Shown piece after piece: positions 44,907 through 55,000 of a DNA stretch of 64,000 nt. Each line of letters starts with the position of its first letter. Within the stretch, counting starts at the first letter, position 1. The position numbers and the translations under genes are program-made. The DNA is taken from positions 41,158-105,157 of the forward strand of contig NZ_JACJQU010000020.1 of NCBI RefSeq assembly GCF_014696825.1, in the 5' to 3' direction. This stretch comes from Anabaena sphaerica FACHB-251. GTDB lineage: Bacteria; Cyanobacteriota; Cyanobacteriia; Cyanobacteriales; Nostocaceae. Below the pieces are notes generated by a model. It made no database searches. It saw only the letters and a program-made list of their open reading frames with translations, and was not told where the DNA came from.

Positions 44907-47900
44907 TTAATTGGGCGATTGATGATATTTTTCCATCAACTCCTTCACTTGAGCCGCTACAAGTGGATGCGGATCTGTTTGCAAATCTGGGAGAATTTCT
45001 TGCAGCACTCGCTGGGAAACTGCACTCAAGTATGAAATTACTGCTTCTCTGACAAAGCCTGTAGGATGGCGCAAATTCGTCAGAATCTCCGTAGTTGTCA
45101 GTCGAACATAAGCAGCTTGAGCAAAATGCAAACAGCAAGCTAAACACCAGTCAGAGAGCAAATATCCCTGGTCTATGAGCTTACGGAGACGCTCATTGAT
45201 GGAAATATTTTCATATTCCCAAAATCCAGCATCGACAAGATACTTGAGCTTTTCTTCTTCTGGTCGTCGATCTAAAATGTTCAGCAATAGAGACTTACAG
45301 GGTAAATTTACAGTGTGGTCTAAGATTTCTAACCCCCGTGCTAAATTGACTAAAGACTGAGATTGGAGATTGAAAGCTGCGGCTTGCATCTTTTCTGCTG
45401 GGTAAAGCAGTTTCAATAACAGCAATAACCTATCTCTAACATCCAAAGCTAATTCTAGAAGTGAGCGTTGTAGCAACTGAGCAATAGTTACAAGCCTTTC
45501 GTTTCCTTGATAATTTTCTAAAGACTCCAGATTTTGGAAGTCTATGTAGGCTGCATAAATCTCTCCCAGAAATCGTAATTCTTGCTCAATTAAAGCTTCT
45601 ACCCGACTTTCATATAGCCGATCCACGACACTGATTTTTCCTGGTTGTTGTTGAATTTTCAGCAAGCTGCGGAGGATATAGTCTCTGGTATTACCCCTGG
45701 ATGTTTCCAAATTTAGCCATAAAGTTTCTCTCGCTTCTATGGTGCTGATTTGAGCAATAGTACGCCAAGCATACATTCGCACTACGTCTGGTTTATAAAC
45801 ATTCGTAGCCAGCTTCAACAACATGGGGATGGCTTCATTTTCCAGACTCACTAAGCACTGCATGGCTGTATTCCGAGTAGATTTATAGTAGAGTGCTGCC
45901 AGCAGTGTCGGATAGTATTCTTCTAACCGGGTAGCAGTAATCATTTCTAAGACAGCACAGCGTACTCGCAATGAGTCATCCTGTAATAAGTTGGGGATGT
46001 GAACTCGCAAAGCCTGTAAATAAACCACTTCTCTAAGCGCCCTGACTCCGTTTACCCGTTCTCGTTCTTGTTTATGGGTGAGCATCCGCCGCATAGTTTT
46101 GGTAGCTGCTGCCTGTTGTATAGGTGTACCTTGACGCAACAGCAAGGCGGCTGCGGTGGCGCGGATCAGTGAATGGTGTGCTGGTTCTAGGTATTCTTCT
46201 AAGAGGCTTAAATTGAGATTTTCCTCCGCCAGCCATACGTAACGCATAGCTAGAGCAAATACTTCTGGGTCAAGGGTGGCTTGCGGTTGGTCTAGCAAGC
46301 GCCGAACTTCAGGCACATAGAGAGGATTTACACCTGCCATGAGCATTAATTCTAGGCTGGACTTTTGCAAATCTGAAGGTAACTTAATTAGCAAGGGTGC
46401 TAAAACTTCTCCTGCTCCGGGAAGATCGATTTGGGCTAAAAGTTCCAAGCAAGAGCGTTTATCAGTGGTACTGCCTGTTTCTACTAAAGCTTTGACTATT
46501 CCCTGTTTGAAGGCGCGTAGACCGACAGTAGTTGTACTCAATCCCCCCCGTTCCGCACTTAAAACTAATACATCAACATAGCGCGATCGCAATTCCCAGA
46601 CGACTTTTAAACACGTGGCCGCGACAATTACTGTTTCGCCGATTAATACCCACTTTTGTAGTGCTATCGGGACAAATCTGTTGCTGATAAATATAGTGCC
46701 AAAAATTACAAATCCCGTAAAACCAGAGGCGATCGCTTCCGCTGTACCACTGGATAAAGCCTGCATCCGGCTGCGAATACGCTCAGGAATCGGTTGGTAA
46801 AGTGCAGGACCACTACTAATGACAAAGGTATAGCGTAGCAGTTCATCGCAGAATTTGAGACTAATTAAACCCCAGAAAAATCCCGGTTCTTCAATAGCCG
46901 GAAATAAGTTCAGAAGCGAGATCATCCCAGGTAATAAAAAACCGACGGTAATTGGTAAAAGTGCTGCTGCGAAAAACACCCCCACCCTTTCAATCAGTCG
47001 GCTGGAAATAAACCACTGGGTAGTTAATTCACACAAGCCCACAATGCCACCAAATACACCTAAAAAGCTGGCCAGTTGTTGTTCGCCTAAACTGGAATTG
47101 AGTTCGCGCAAATACTGGAAATCTATTAACAAGCCTATGACTTGCAACAGGGCAAAAAAAGCAAATAACTGCCAAACATAGCGTTTTAGCGGAGTTTCTA
47201 GGCGGCGATGTCGGGAAGCCTGTTCTTCGGTAATTTCCCTCTGTGGGGTATGGGGGAAAGCCGTGGGATATTTATAAGTTAAATAAAATAAAATTCCTGA
47301 GCCTAATAAAATGACAATACAAGCGATGAGAATGACTTGATTGAGATTAGCGAATTTAAGTAAAAGCGGTAAACTAAAGCCACTAATTACATCGGCTACT
47401 AATATGCCACTACTAACCAATGGGTAAGTGCGTTTAATCTCACGAATGTTAAATAGTTGATTAGCAACAATAGATGTGTTGAGGTCATTGACTACATAAC
47501 AGGCATCTACCCATAACCTGAGCAGAAAAATGATAATTACTGCCAGGTAGGGAATATTTATACCCCCATACAAAAATACTAAGAGAAATAATGGCATCAC
47601 CATGCCCGGTGCGATCGCTACTATCACCGCACGCAAGGGAAAAACCTTTTGTAACCAAGAATATAAAACCACCAGCCCAGCACCTGTGACTGCACTGGCA
47701 ATATAAATCCAGGGTAGTTGTCCGGCACCATATTTATCCAAAAACAGTGCTACAGTGCTATCCTCTGCCCACCGCAATCCTACAGATACAATTGTGTAGA
47801 AGGCAAACATCATCCAAGTGCGTTCAAACTCCTCTGGCCGGAGATTTACCCACTTAAGCAGTCGTGCCAGAGCGCCTCTATCACTAGTCAACCATTGATT

Positions 47901-47912
47901 TTTCAATTCCAT
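44907..47912 (-). CDS. Nucleotide-translocase-like transporter fused to HEAT repeats
   Basis: This 1001-residue protein has an N-terminal MFS-like membrane domain (about 35-430, ten or more helices) resembling the Tlc/NTT ATP/ADP translocases: WMMFAFYTIVSVGLRWAEDSTVALFLDKYGAG and LPLISSGILV-like regions. A soluble half (about 450-1000) of repeated pairs of helices follows, such as HHSLIRATAAALLLRQGTP and DDSLRVRCAVLEMITATRLEEYYP, the HEAT pattern. In cyanobacteria such fusions are common but uncharacterised. The ligand is unknown; adenylate exchange is not supported directly. Confidence 0.82.
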   Translation of the reverse strand: MELKNQWLTSDRGALARLLKWVNLRPEEFERTWMMFAFYTIVSVGLRWAEDSTVALFLDKYGAGQLPWIYIASAVTGAGLVVLYSWLQKVFPLRAVIVAIAPGMVMPLFLLVFLYGGINIPYLAVIIIFLLRLWVDACYVVNDLNTSIVANQLFNIREIKRTYPLVSSGILVADVISGFSLPLLLKFANLNQVILIACIVILLGSGILFYLTYKYPTAFPHTPQREITEEQASRHRRLETPLKRYVWQLFAFFALLQVIGLLIDFQYLRELNSSLGEQQLASFLGVFGGIVGLCELTTQWFISSRLIERVGVFFAAALLPITVGFLLPGMISLLNLFPAIEEPGFFWGLISLKFCDELLRYTFVISSGPALYQPIPERIRSRMQALSSGTAEAIASGFTGFVIFGTIFISNRFVPIALQKWVLIGETVIVAATCLKVVWELRSRYVDVLVLSAERGGLSTTTVGLRAFKQGIVKALVETGSTTDKRSCLELLAQIDLPGAGEVLAPLLIKLPSDLQKSSLELMLMAGVNPLYVPEVRRLLDQPQATLDPEVFALAMRYVWLAEENLNLSLLEEYLEPAHHSLIRATAAALLLRQGTPIQQAAATKTMRRMLTHKQERERVNGVRALREVVYLQALRVHIPNLLQDDSLRVRCAVLEMITATRLEEYYPTLLAALYYKSTRNTAMQCLVSLENEAIPMLLKLATNVYKPDVVRMYAWRTIAQISTIEARETLWLNLETSRGNTRDYILRSLLKIQQQPGKISVVDRLYESRVEALIEQELRFLGEIYAAYIDFQNLESLENYQGNERLVTIAQLLQRSLLELALDVRDRLLLLLKLLYPAEKMQAAAFNLQSQSLVNLARGLEILDHTVNLPCKSLLLNILDRRPEEEKLKYLVDAGFWEYENISINERLRKLIDQGYLLSDWCLACCLHFAQAAYVRLTTTEILTNLRHPTGFVREAVISYLSAVSQRVLQEILPDLQTDPHPLVAAQVKELMEKYHQSPN

Positions 47913-48189
47913 GCAGTTTTTTCTGGGGTGTGAAACAGGTAATCACAACGCAACAGCTAAGTAATTAGGATAACAGTTACTGAATGGCAAAAGTCCTGAG
48001 CATCTGAGTATTATCTTTCCCACTCAGAAGTCAGGACTATCATTTTGAAATAAATTTACACTCAGAGGACTGGGGATTGGGGATTGGGGATTGGGGACTG
48101 GTTTAACTTACCTGATTTTCCTCATGTTTCCCATGTTTCCCATCTTAGTATCTTTTAGAACTATTAATCCCCTCTATCCCCTCTCTAGC
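47913..48189. other. Intergenic region with GGGGATT heptamers
   Basis: A palindromic repeat region (GGACTGGGGATTGG units, 48068-48100) and CCCATGTTT units (about 48124-48144) separate infC from the transporter gene. Confidence 0.5.
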
Positions 48190-48723
48190 TTACTTCTTAG
48201 GTGAGATTAACATCATCATATTTCGCCCTTCTTTCTTGGGTGCTTGCTGTACCTCACCAAACGGTTCTAAGTCTGTAGCCATACGCTTTAGTAAAGTCTC
48301 TGCTAAGTCACTATGCTGGATTTCTCGACCCCGGAACATCACAGTAGCTTTGACTTTATCACCATCTTTGAGGAAGCGTTCTGCTTGCTTGACGCGTACA
48401 TTATAGTCGTGTTCTTCTATCTTGTAGCGCATCTTCACTTCCTTCACGTCAGCCGTGTGCTGCTTCTTACGGGCTTCCCGCGCCTTTTTTTCCTGCTCAA
48501 ACTTATATTTCCCGTAGTCCATGATTCGACATACCGGCGGGTCAGCTTTGTCACTGAGTAGCACCAGGTCTAGCTCTTTTTCTTCTGCTAGTTGTAGTGC
48601 TTCATGCGGTGGCATAATTCCCAGTTGGGCACCATCATTGTCAATGACCCGAATTTTCGGGAAGCGAATCCGTTCGTTAATTTGGGGCAGATCGCGGGTT
48701 CTTTTTTTCTCAATCACAGGCAT
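48190..48723 (-). CDS. infC: Translation initiation factor IF-3
   Basis: A 177-residue factor with N-domain [34 protein letters not shown], linker [10 protein letters not shown], and C-domain [32 protein letters not shown]. It binds the 30S subunit, keeps it from joining 50S and checks the start codon. Here the start is ATG, in contrast to the AUU of the E. coli gene, so that autoregulation is not expected. No L35/L20 genes follow. Confidence 0.97.
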   Translation of the reverse strand: MPVIEKKRTRDLPQINERIRFPKIRVIDNDGAQLGIMPPHEALQLAEEKELDLVLLSDKADPPVCRIMDYGKYKFEQEKKAREARKKQHTADVKEVKMRYKIEEHDYNVRVKQAERFLKDGDKVKATVMFRGREIQHSDLAETLLKRMATDLEPFGEVQQAPKKEGRNMMMLISPKK

Positions 48724-49074
48724 TATGATTTTTGGGAGCTCTTTAGTTAAGGATTTGGCTTGGTCTTAGTTTACTTAGTTTTGTTTGGTATGCCCACAGA
48801 AGGCAAAATACGGAAATGACTCAAAACTCAGAAATGAGTCCATATATTTAGGGTAACTAATCTATGCAATAGTTGGTTACTCTGTTGTATTTGTCAATTC
48901 TACTCACTTTGTTCTGATTTCCCTACAATAGTTAATGTAAATTACACAAATTTGGCTAAAGTTAATTATTATTACAATTATAACTTAGTTAACTCTCTAT
49001 TCCCATTACCAATCACCAATTACCAGCCTAAACTAGATAAGTGGCAAGTAGATTAGTGTTTCCAATGGATTCAA
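48724..49074. other. Divergent intergenic region between infC and the hydrolase gene
   Basis: A perfect -35 box TTGACA on the minus strand (48892-48897) lies about 170 bases upstream of infC; -10 candidates at suitable spacing are weak (AACTAT). No gene is seen. Confidence 0.35.
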
Positions 49075-49992
49075 GTGGAGGCAGATGTGGTAACTGGGTT
49101 ATCTTGGCAGCAGCGAGTAGGTAATCAAAGAGATTGGCTTTGGAGAGGTTGGCAAATCCGCTATACCTACATCCGTCCTAGTCACAATTACCAAAATACA
49201 ACACCTTTAATCTTGCTACATGGCTTTGGTGCTTCCATTGGTCATTGGCGACACAACTTAGAGGTTTTGGGCAAATATCATACAGTTTACGCCTTAGATA
49301 TGCTAGGTTTTGGCGCTTCCGAAAAAGCCACAGCTAACTATAGCGTCGAACTCTGGGTAGAACAGGTTTATAAATTTTGGCAGGAATTTATCCGTCAACC
49401 AGTCATATTAGTAGGTAATTCCATCGGTTCTTTAATCACCTTAGTAGCTGCTGCTGCCCATCCTGATATGGTGCAGGGTATAGTGATGATGAGTTTGCCT
49501 GATCCAACCTTGGAGCTAGAAGCCCTCCCTACTTTTTTACATCCAGTAGTCAGAGGGATTAAAAATATTGTTGCTTCGCCTTTACTCCTCAAACCTCTTT
49601 TTAAGCTAGTACGGAAACCAAGTTTACTACGAAGCTGGGCTAGTCTTGCTTATGCTAACCCCGAAGCTATCACAGACGAACTCATCGACATTTTAGCAGG
49701 ACCTCCTCAAGACAGAGGCTCTACCCGTGCTTTTATTGCCCTCTGCAAAGCTGCAATCGATGCAAATTTTAGTCCTAGTGTCAAGAAAATATTGCCAAGC
49801 TTAACAATTCCCATGCTGTTAATTTGGGGACAAAAAGATCGATTTGTTCCCCCACTCTTAGCTGGTCAATTTGCTCGGTGTAACGAAAAATTAGAAATCC
49901 TCTATCTCGAAGACGTGGGTCACTGTCCCCATGATGAATGCCCAGAACTCTTGAACCAGGTAATTTTGGATTGGATTAAGCAAAATAGGTAA
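49075..49992 (+). CDS. Alpha/beta hydrolase
   Basis: A 305-residue alpha/beta hydrolase with oxyanion motif LILLHGFGASIGHW and nucleophile Ser in VGNSIGSLITL. The acid Asp is in LLIWGQKDRFVP, and the His is in LEDVGHCPHDE. This spacing and the cyanobacterial background resemble the pheophytinase-like group, but a substrate cannot be assigned. The frame starts with GTG 49075; GTG 49087 is another option, as is a later start. Confidence 0.88.
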   Translation: MEADVVTGLSWQQRVGNQRDWLWRGWQIRYTYIRPSHNYQNTTPLILLHGFGASIGHWRHNLEVLGKYHTVYALDMLGFGASEKATANYSVELWVEQVYKFWQEFIRQPVILVGNSIGSLITLVAAAAHPDMVQGIVMMSLPDPTLELEALPTFLHPVVRGIKNIVASPLLLKPLFKLVRKPSLLRSWASLAYANPEAITDELIDILAGPPQDRGSTRAFIALCKAAIDANFSPSVKKILPSLTIPMLLIWGQKDRFVPPLLAGQFARCNEKLEILYLEDVGHCPHDECPELLNQVILDWIKQNR

Positions 49993-50067
49993 CTGGGGAC
50001 TGGGGACTGGGAACTTGTGACTGGGAAGAATACCCAATTACCCATTACCCATTACCCATTACCCAAC
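49990..50067. repeat. Tandem heptamer repeats between convergent genes
   Basis: Three units of GGGGACT type and four of CATTACC (50037-50065) lie between the hydrolase gene and the BON gene. They run into the last codons of the BON gene. Confidence 0.7.
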
Positions 50068-50418
50068 CGTAACTTGATTGGTGTCAACAGATGTAGCTCC
50101 ATGTACAGAACCTGCCACAGAAATCATCTTGTTGAGAATATTCTGACTGGGAACTTTGCCTTTTAGTACCACAGTGCTACCTGTCTGAGCAACCCAGAGG
50201 GTATCAACATCATCAAGCTGGGCATCTTCATCAAACGCCAATGTCACCCGTTTGGCTAAACCGCTTTGGTCATATTCTCCGTTTAATCCCAGACGTTCGG
50301 GAGGGATTGTTTGAGTAGCAGTAGCTGCTGCTTGTTGTACTACTTGAGGAGTTGGATTTACTTGTGCATTTTCCGGTTTTTCCATTCCAAACAGTCTTTT
50401 TAACCAACCCATAAACAA
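50059..50418 (-). CDS. BON-domain protein
   Basis: A 119-residue protein with a BON domain in about residues 52-119: LAKRVTLAFDEDAQLDDVDTLWVAQTGSTVVLKGKVPSQ, then VHGATSVDTNQVTV. The N-terminal 45 residues are Gln/Ala/Pro-rich without a clear signal peptide. BON domains bind membranes, and such small proteins respond to osmotic or envelope stress. A start at the second Met (MGWLKRLFG, six bases in) is also possible. Confidence 0.85.
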   Translation of the reverse strand: MFMGWLKRLFGMEKPENAQVNPTPQVVQQAAATATQTIPPERLGLNGEYDQSGLAKRVTLAFDEDAQLDDVDTLWVAQTGSTVVLKGKVPSQNILNKMISVAGSVHGATSVDTNQVTVG

Positions 50419-50582
50419 TTTCCTCCTAGTTAAAGGTTTCTAAAGTATCAGTATTTTAATATTAGACGCTGGAAGGAAAAGTAACATCTATCGCTGAAAG
50501 GATATTTACCATAAGCCACCTTTCGTCCCCTCCCTCAAAGAGTGTTTAAATGTGTTCGCGCAGCATGGCGTAAGCCATTAGC
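50419..50582. other. Intergenic region before the TnpB remnant
   Basis: Nothing recognisable is present apart from the BON gene's leader; no sequence related to the missing front part of TnpB is found. Confidence 0.4.
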
Positions 50583-50723
50583 TGTGGTTTTGAGTGTGAC
50601 AGAGATTTAAACGCTGCGATTAACTTAAAAAAAGAAGCGGTCAGATTGATCGTGTTAGCCTGTGGACTAGATAGTGCCGACACTTCTAGGGTGAAGCAGG
50701 AAGAAAAAGCTGGCTCTTGTTAG
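50583..50723 (+). pseudogene. C-terminal remnant of a TnpB (IS200/IS605-type) gene
   Basis: Translated from 50583, the frame gives CGFECDRDLNAAINLKKEAV and then RLIVLACGLDSADTSRVKQE to a stop at 50721-50723. The CDRDLNAAINL stretch is the second half of the TnpB zinc finger joined to the RuvC-III motif, and the Asp-Ser-Thr-Lys-Gln-Glu tail is the usual C-terminus. All upstream parts of TnpB are absent, so only about 46 codons remain. The nearby sequence does not show a second transposase. Confidence 0.85.
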
Positions 50724-50928
50724 CATTAGTTAGCTTTTTTGGATCGGATGGTGTGATTTATGCCAAACTTCTATCCCAGGATGTAATGAGTGCATTAGAA
50801 TAGAAGATTAGATCGAAAATTCAATCTAGAACCTGTGCATAGAAAGGGTGGTTATGCTGATGGTTTTTTGTGAATTTTCCAAATTTAACTAAATATTGAT
50901 GCTGCTATCATCAACTGTTTTGGCGAAG

Positions 50929-51447
50929 ATGAAACATACTCTTTCCGTTCTTGTAGAAGATGAAGCGGGGGTTCTGTCCCGCATTTCCAGTTTATTTGCT
51001 CGTCGTGGCTTTAATATTGAAAGCCTTGCTGTTGGTCCTGCTGAACAGGGAGGAGTTTCCCGAATTACGATGGTTGTACCTGGTGACGATCGCGTGATTG
51101 AACAACTCACCAAGCAATTATATAAATTAGTTAATGTCCTCAAAGTACAGGATATTACGGAAATTCCTTGTGTAGAGAGGGAATTGATGCTTTTGAAAGT
51201 CAATGCTACTAGCAGCAATCGTTCAGAAGTGATCGAAATATCTCAAATTTTCCGGGCGCGGGTTGTAGATGTGGCGGAAGATTCCCTGACGTTAGAAGTT
51301 GTTGGAGATCCGGGTAAGATGGTAGCGATCGTCCAAGTGCTACAAAAATTTGGCTTGAGGGAAATCGCCCGCACTGGTAAAATTTCTCTCACTCGTGAAT
51401 CTGGTGTCAATACTGAGTTACTCAAGTCTTTGGAAGCAAAAGTTTAG
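50929..51447 (+). CDS. ilvN: Acetolactate synthase small regulatory subunit
   Basis: A 172-residue protein starting [22 protein letters not shown], the start conserved in the family; a longer frame starts with TTG at 50896. The ACT domain (about 2-80) has [23 protein letters not shown], and the second half is ALS_ss_C with [23 protein letters not shown]. It activates the large subunit and confers valine feedback inhibition in branched-chain amino acid synthesis. The large subunit gene is not in this window. Confidence 0.96.
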   Translation: MKHTLSVLVEDEAGVLSRISSLFARRGFNIESLAVGPAEQGGVSRITMVVPGDDRVIEQLTKQLYKLVNVLKVQDITEIPCVERELMLLKVNATSSNRSEVIEISQIFRARVVDVAEDSLTLEVVGDPGKMVAIVQVLQKFGLREIARTGKISLTRESGVNTELLKSLEAKV

Positions 51448-51462
51448 TTTGGCAGGTTTTAA

Positions 51463-51483
51463 GGGTTTAGCATTGCTAAACCC
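51463..51483 (+). terminator. Palindrome downstream of ilvN, possible terminator
   Basis: The perfect palindrome GGGTTTAGC ATT GCTAAACCC (9-bp stem) lies 16 bases after the ilvN stop. No T run follows on either side, so it may be a dispersed repeat or a weak terminator. Confidence 0.5.
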
Positions 51484-51575
51484 CTACGAAAAACGTAATA
51501 CCCACATCCCCAATTTCTCTAAGCAGTCGGGGATATGGTTATTTATACAACAGGGTATCAAATTCTTCCGATGTC

Positions 51576-51724
51576 ATATAGTAGGACTCCTATTTGATTA
51601 TTGAACAAGACTCAGTACACACGGAAAATCTTCTTACCTGTTCCCTGTTCCCTGTTCCCTGCCTCTACGAAAAATATGGCTAACGCCACGCTACGCGGAC
51701 ATAAATCAAATCGGATCACTATAT
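51576..51724. repeat. MITE family E (149 bp, ATATAGT ends)
   Basis: The ends ATATAGTAGGACTCCTATTT and, reversed, ATATAGTGATCCGATTTGAT are imperfect inverted repeats of about 22 bp (GATTTGATT shared). The interior holds three CTGTTCC heptamers and a TGGCTAACGCCACGCTACGC segment like that in the family A elements. It sits between ilvN and the large sensor kinase. Confidence 0.7.
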
Positions 51725-52060
51725 TTACTTACTTTGTTACCAATAGTGAAAAATCTGGGTGATAATGGGAGCAAGGCGCTACTAATAAGGTGGAAAAAAT
51801 CAGGATTAATGAACATTAATACACATTTTAGAATATTAGTTGTCGCATAAAGCAGAAATAAGTTATAAGAAAATAGGCTGAAAACCCCAGAGTTGAAACC
51901 TAAAAATCCAAGCTAATAGCAAAATATATGTGCGGCAGATGCGATGTGGCATTCTACTCCATATCAGCATCCTCATAATGGATGCTACTAAAAAGACGAT
52001 AGCTCTGGATCAACCGATGCACAGCACCTTGATTCGGCGGCTGTAACTGTTACCCATGAG
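51725..52060. other. Intergenic region upstream of the large kinase gene
   Basis: No gene is supported. A short frame starting at ATG 51978 codes for only 22 residues and has no family features. No clear promoter was picked. Confidence 0.4.
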
Positions 52061-55000
52061 ATGAAGCATACTAATATCTCTGAAAATATCTTTATCGGCG
52101 ACAGTGAGATGGCGGCACTCATGCGATCGCAAGACTGGTCGCAAACGTCACTCGGTGCGGTTGAAACCTGGTCACAGAGCTTGAAAACAGCCGTGCGAAT
52201 TATGTTAACCTCTCGCCAACCCATGTTTGTTTGGTGGGGTAACAACCTGATCAACCTCTACAACGATGCTTACAGAGCCATTCTCGGTGGCAAACATCCA
52301 GAGGCACTCGGTCAAACTGCTGCCGTTATCTGGCAAGAAATTTGGGATCAAGTGGGTCCTCGCGCAGAAACGGCACTACTCGAAAATCAGGGTACTTACG
52401 ATGAAGCCTTGCTGCTGATTATGGAGCGCAATGGCTACCCAGAGGAAACCTACTATACCTTTTCCTATAGCCCTGTTCCCAATGATGACGGCAGCACCGG
52501 CGGGATTATCTGTGCTAATACCGAGGATACGTCTCGCATCATTGGGGAGCGGCAGTTGGCATTGTTAAAGGAACTGGCAGCGAAAACAGCAGACGCTCGA
52601 ACATTTGATCAAGCCTGCACTCTTAGCACCAGCTGTCTAGCAAGCAACCCCTACGATCTGCCCTTTGCGATGATTTATTTGGTTGATCCTGAGCAACAGT
52701 GCATGGTTTTAGCGGGAACCTGCGGAATTGAGCGAGGCCATTTGGCTGTTCCTGAAACTGTGGCGCTCGAAGATGATTCGCTCTGGCACTTTGCAGACGT
52801 GTTGACAACCCATCAAACCTATCTGATTTATGATTTAGAATTGCAATTTCCGGATCTGCCAACCGGCGCTTGGAATCGCTCACCCTATCAAGCTGCTGTT
52901 GTGCCGATCCCGCCATCGGGTCCAACGGGTAAAGCGGGTGTATTAGTGGCGGCTTTAAATCCATTCCGGCTGTTCGATGATAACTACCAAGGATTCCTGA
53001 ACCTCGTTTCGGCTCAAATTGCTGCCAGCATTGCCAATGCTCAGGCGTATGAGGAAGAACGCAAACGCGCCGAAGCTTTAGCCGAACTCGATCACGCCAA
53101 AACTACCTTCTTTAGCAATGTCTCCCACGAATTTCGGACTCCGTTAACTCTAATGTTGAGTCCCTTAGAGGAGCTATTAGCAGGGGACGAACTGCCAGAA
53201 GTGCAACGGCAGCAGCTTGTTTTAATGCATCGCAATAGCTTACGCCTATTAAAGTTAGTAAATACGCTATTAGATTTTTCTCGTCTAGAAGCAGGACGGG
53301 TACAGGCGGTTTATGCACCCACGGACTTAGCCACCTTCACCGCCGAATTAGCCAGCGTTTTTCGTTCGGCAATTGAGCAGGCAGGCTTACAGTTGAATGT
53401 CATCTGTGAGCAACTCGCAGAACCCGTCTATGTTGATCGCCAGATGTGGGAAAAGATTATCTTCAACCTGCTCTCGAATGCGTTTAAGTTTACTTTTTCG
53501 GGAGCGATCGCACTCACCCTACGGCAAGTACAGCACCAGGTTGAATTGACAGTCCAGGATACAGGAATTGGCATTCCTCAAGCAGAATTGCCCCAATTGT
53601 TTGAGCGGTTTCACCAAGTCGAGGGAGCGCGGGGAAGAACCCAAGAAGGCTCTGGCATTGGACTAGCGTTAGTGCAGGAGTTGGTGCGGCTGCATGGCGG
53701 TCAGGTACAGGTTGAAAGTATTGAAGGCAAAGGCACGACTTTCACCATCACCATTCCCACCGGAACGGCTCATTTACCCTCCAATCGAATTCAGGCCACA
53801 CGAACCCAAGTTTCCACTGCATTGGGCGCGGCTCCTTATGTCGAGGAAGCCTTACGCTGGCTACCGGAAGAGGTAGGGGAGCAAGGGAGCAGGGGAGCAG
53901 AGGGGAAGTCCTATCCTCTGCCCCTCAGCCTCTCTACCCCTCTGCCCAGTTCTACACGCCTTCTCCTAGTTGATGACAACGCCGATATGCGGGAGTATGT
54001 AAAGCGATTGCTGAGTAGCCATTATGTGGTAGAAACTGCCACTGATGGCATAGCGGCATTAGAGGCTATCGCTGATCATCTGCCGGATCTAGTGCTAACG
54101 GATGTGATGATGCCGCGTCTGGATGGCTTTGGTCTGCTCAATGCGTTGCGGAGTGACGATCGCACTCGCGAAATTCCCATCATTTTGCTTTCTGCCAGAG
54201 CCGGAGAAGAAGCAAAAGTTGAAGGATTAGAAGCTGGAGCCGACGATTATCTGATCAAGCCGTTTTCTGCCCGTGAATTGTTAGCGCGAGTCGAAGCAAC
54301 TTTGAAGCTGACGCAACTGCGACAAGATGCTATGCAACGAGAGCAAATCTTGCGCCTAGAAGCAGAAACAGCAAAGCAGAAAATCGAAACTATCTTGTCG
54401 AGCATTAATGATGGGTTTTATGTCCTTGATCGCAACTGGTGTTTCACCTATGCCAATGATCGCCTGTGCCAGATCATGAAAATGGAGCGCGAGCAGATTC
54501 TTCATCACAGCATTTGGGACTTATTTCCAGATACCGTTGGCACTGAGATTTATATTCAATTCCAACGCGCCTTTAATGAACAAACGCTCGTCCAGTTTGA
54601 GTATTTTTACACCACCTGGAACGGTTGGTATGAACACCGAGTTTATCCTTCCCCCGATGGACTGACGGTTATTGGTGTTGATATTACTGAGCGCAAGCAT
54701 ATAGAAGCTGAACTACGCGAAAGTGAAGCCCGCTTCCGCCAGATGGCAGATACCGCTCCTGTTCTGATCTGGATGTCTGGAACCGATAAACTCTGTCATT
54801 ACTTTAATCAGCCCTGGTTAAATTTTACTGGACGGACGATGGAGCAAGAAATGGGCAATGGTTGGCTAGAAGGAGTCCATGCCAATGATCTCCAACATTG
54901 TTTAGATACTTATGCCACTGCCTTTGATGCTCGACAACCATTCCAGATGGAATATCGCTTGAGACGCTTTGATGGGGCTTACCATTGGATTGTAGATACA

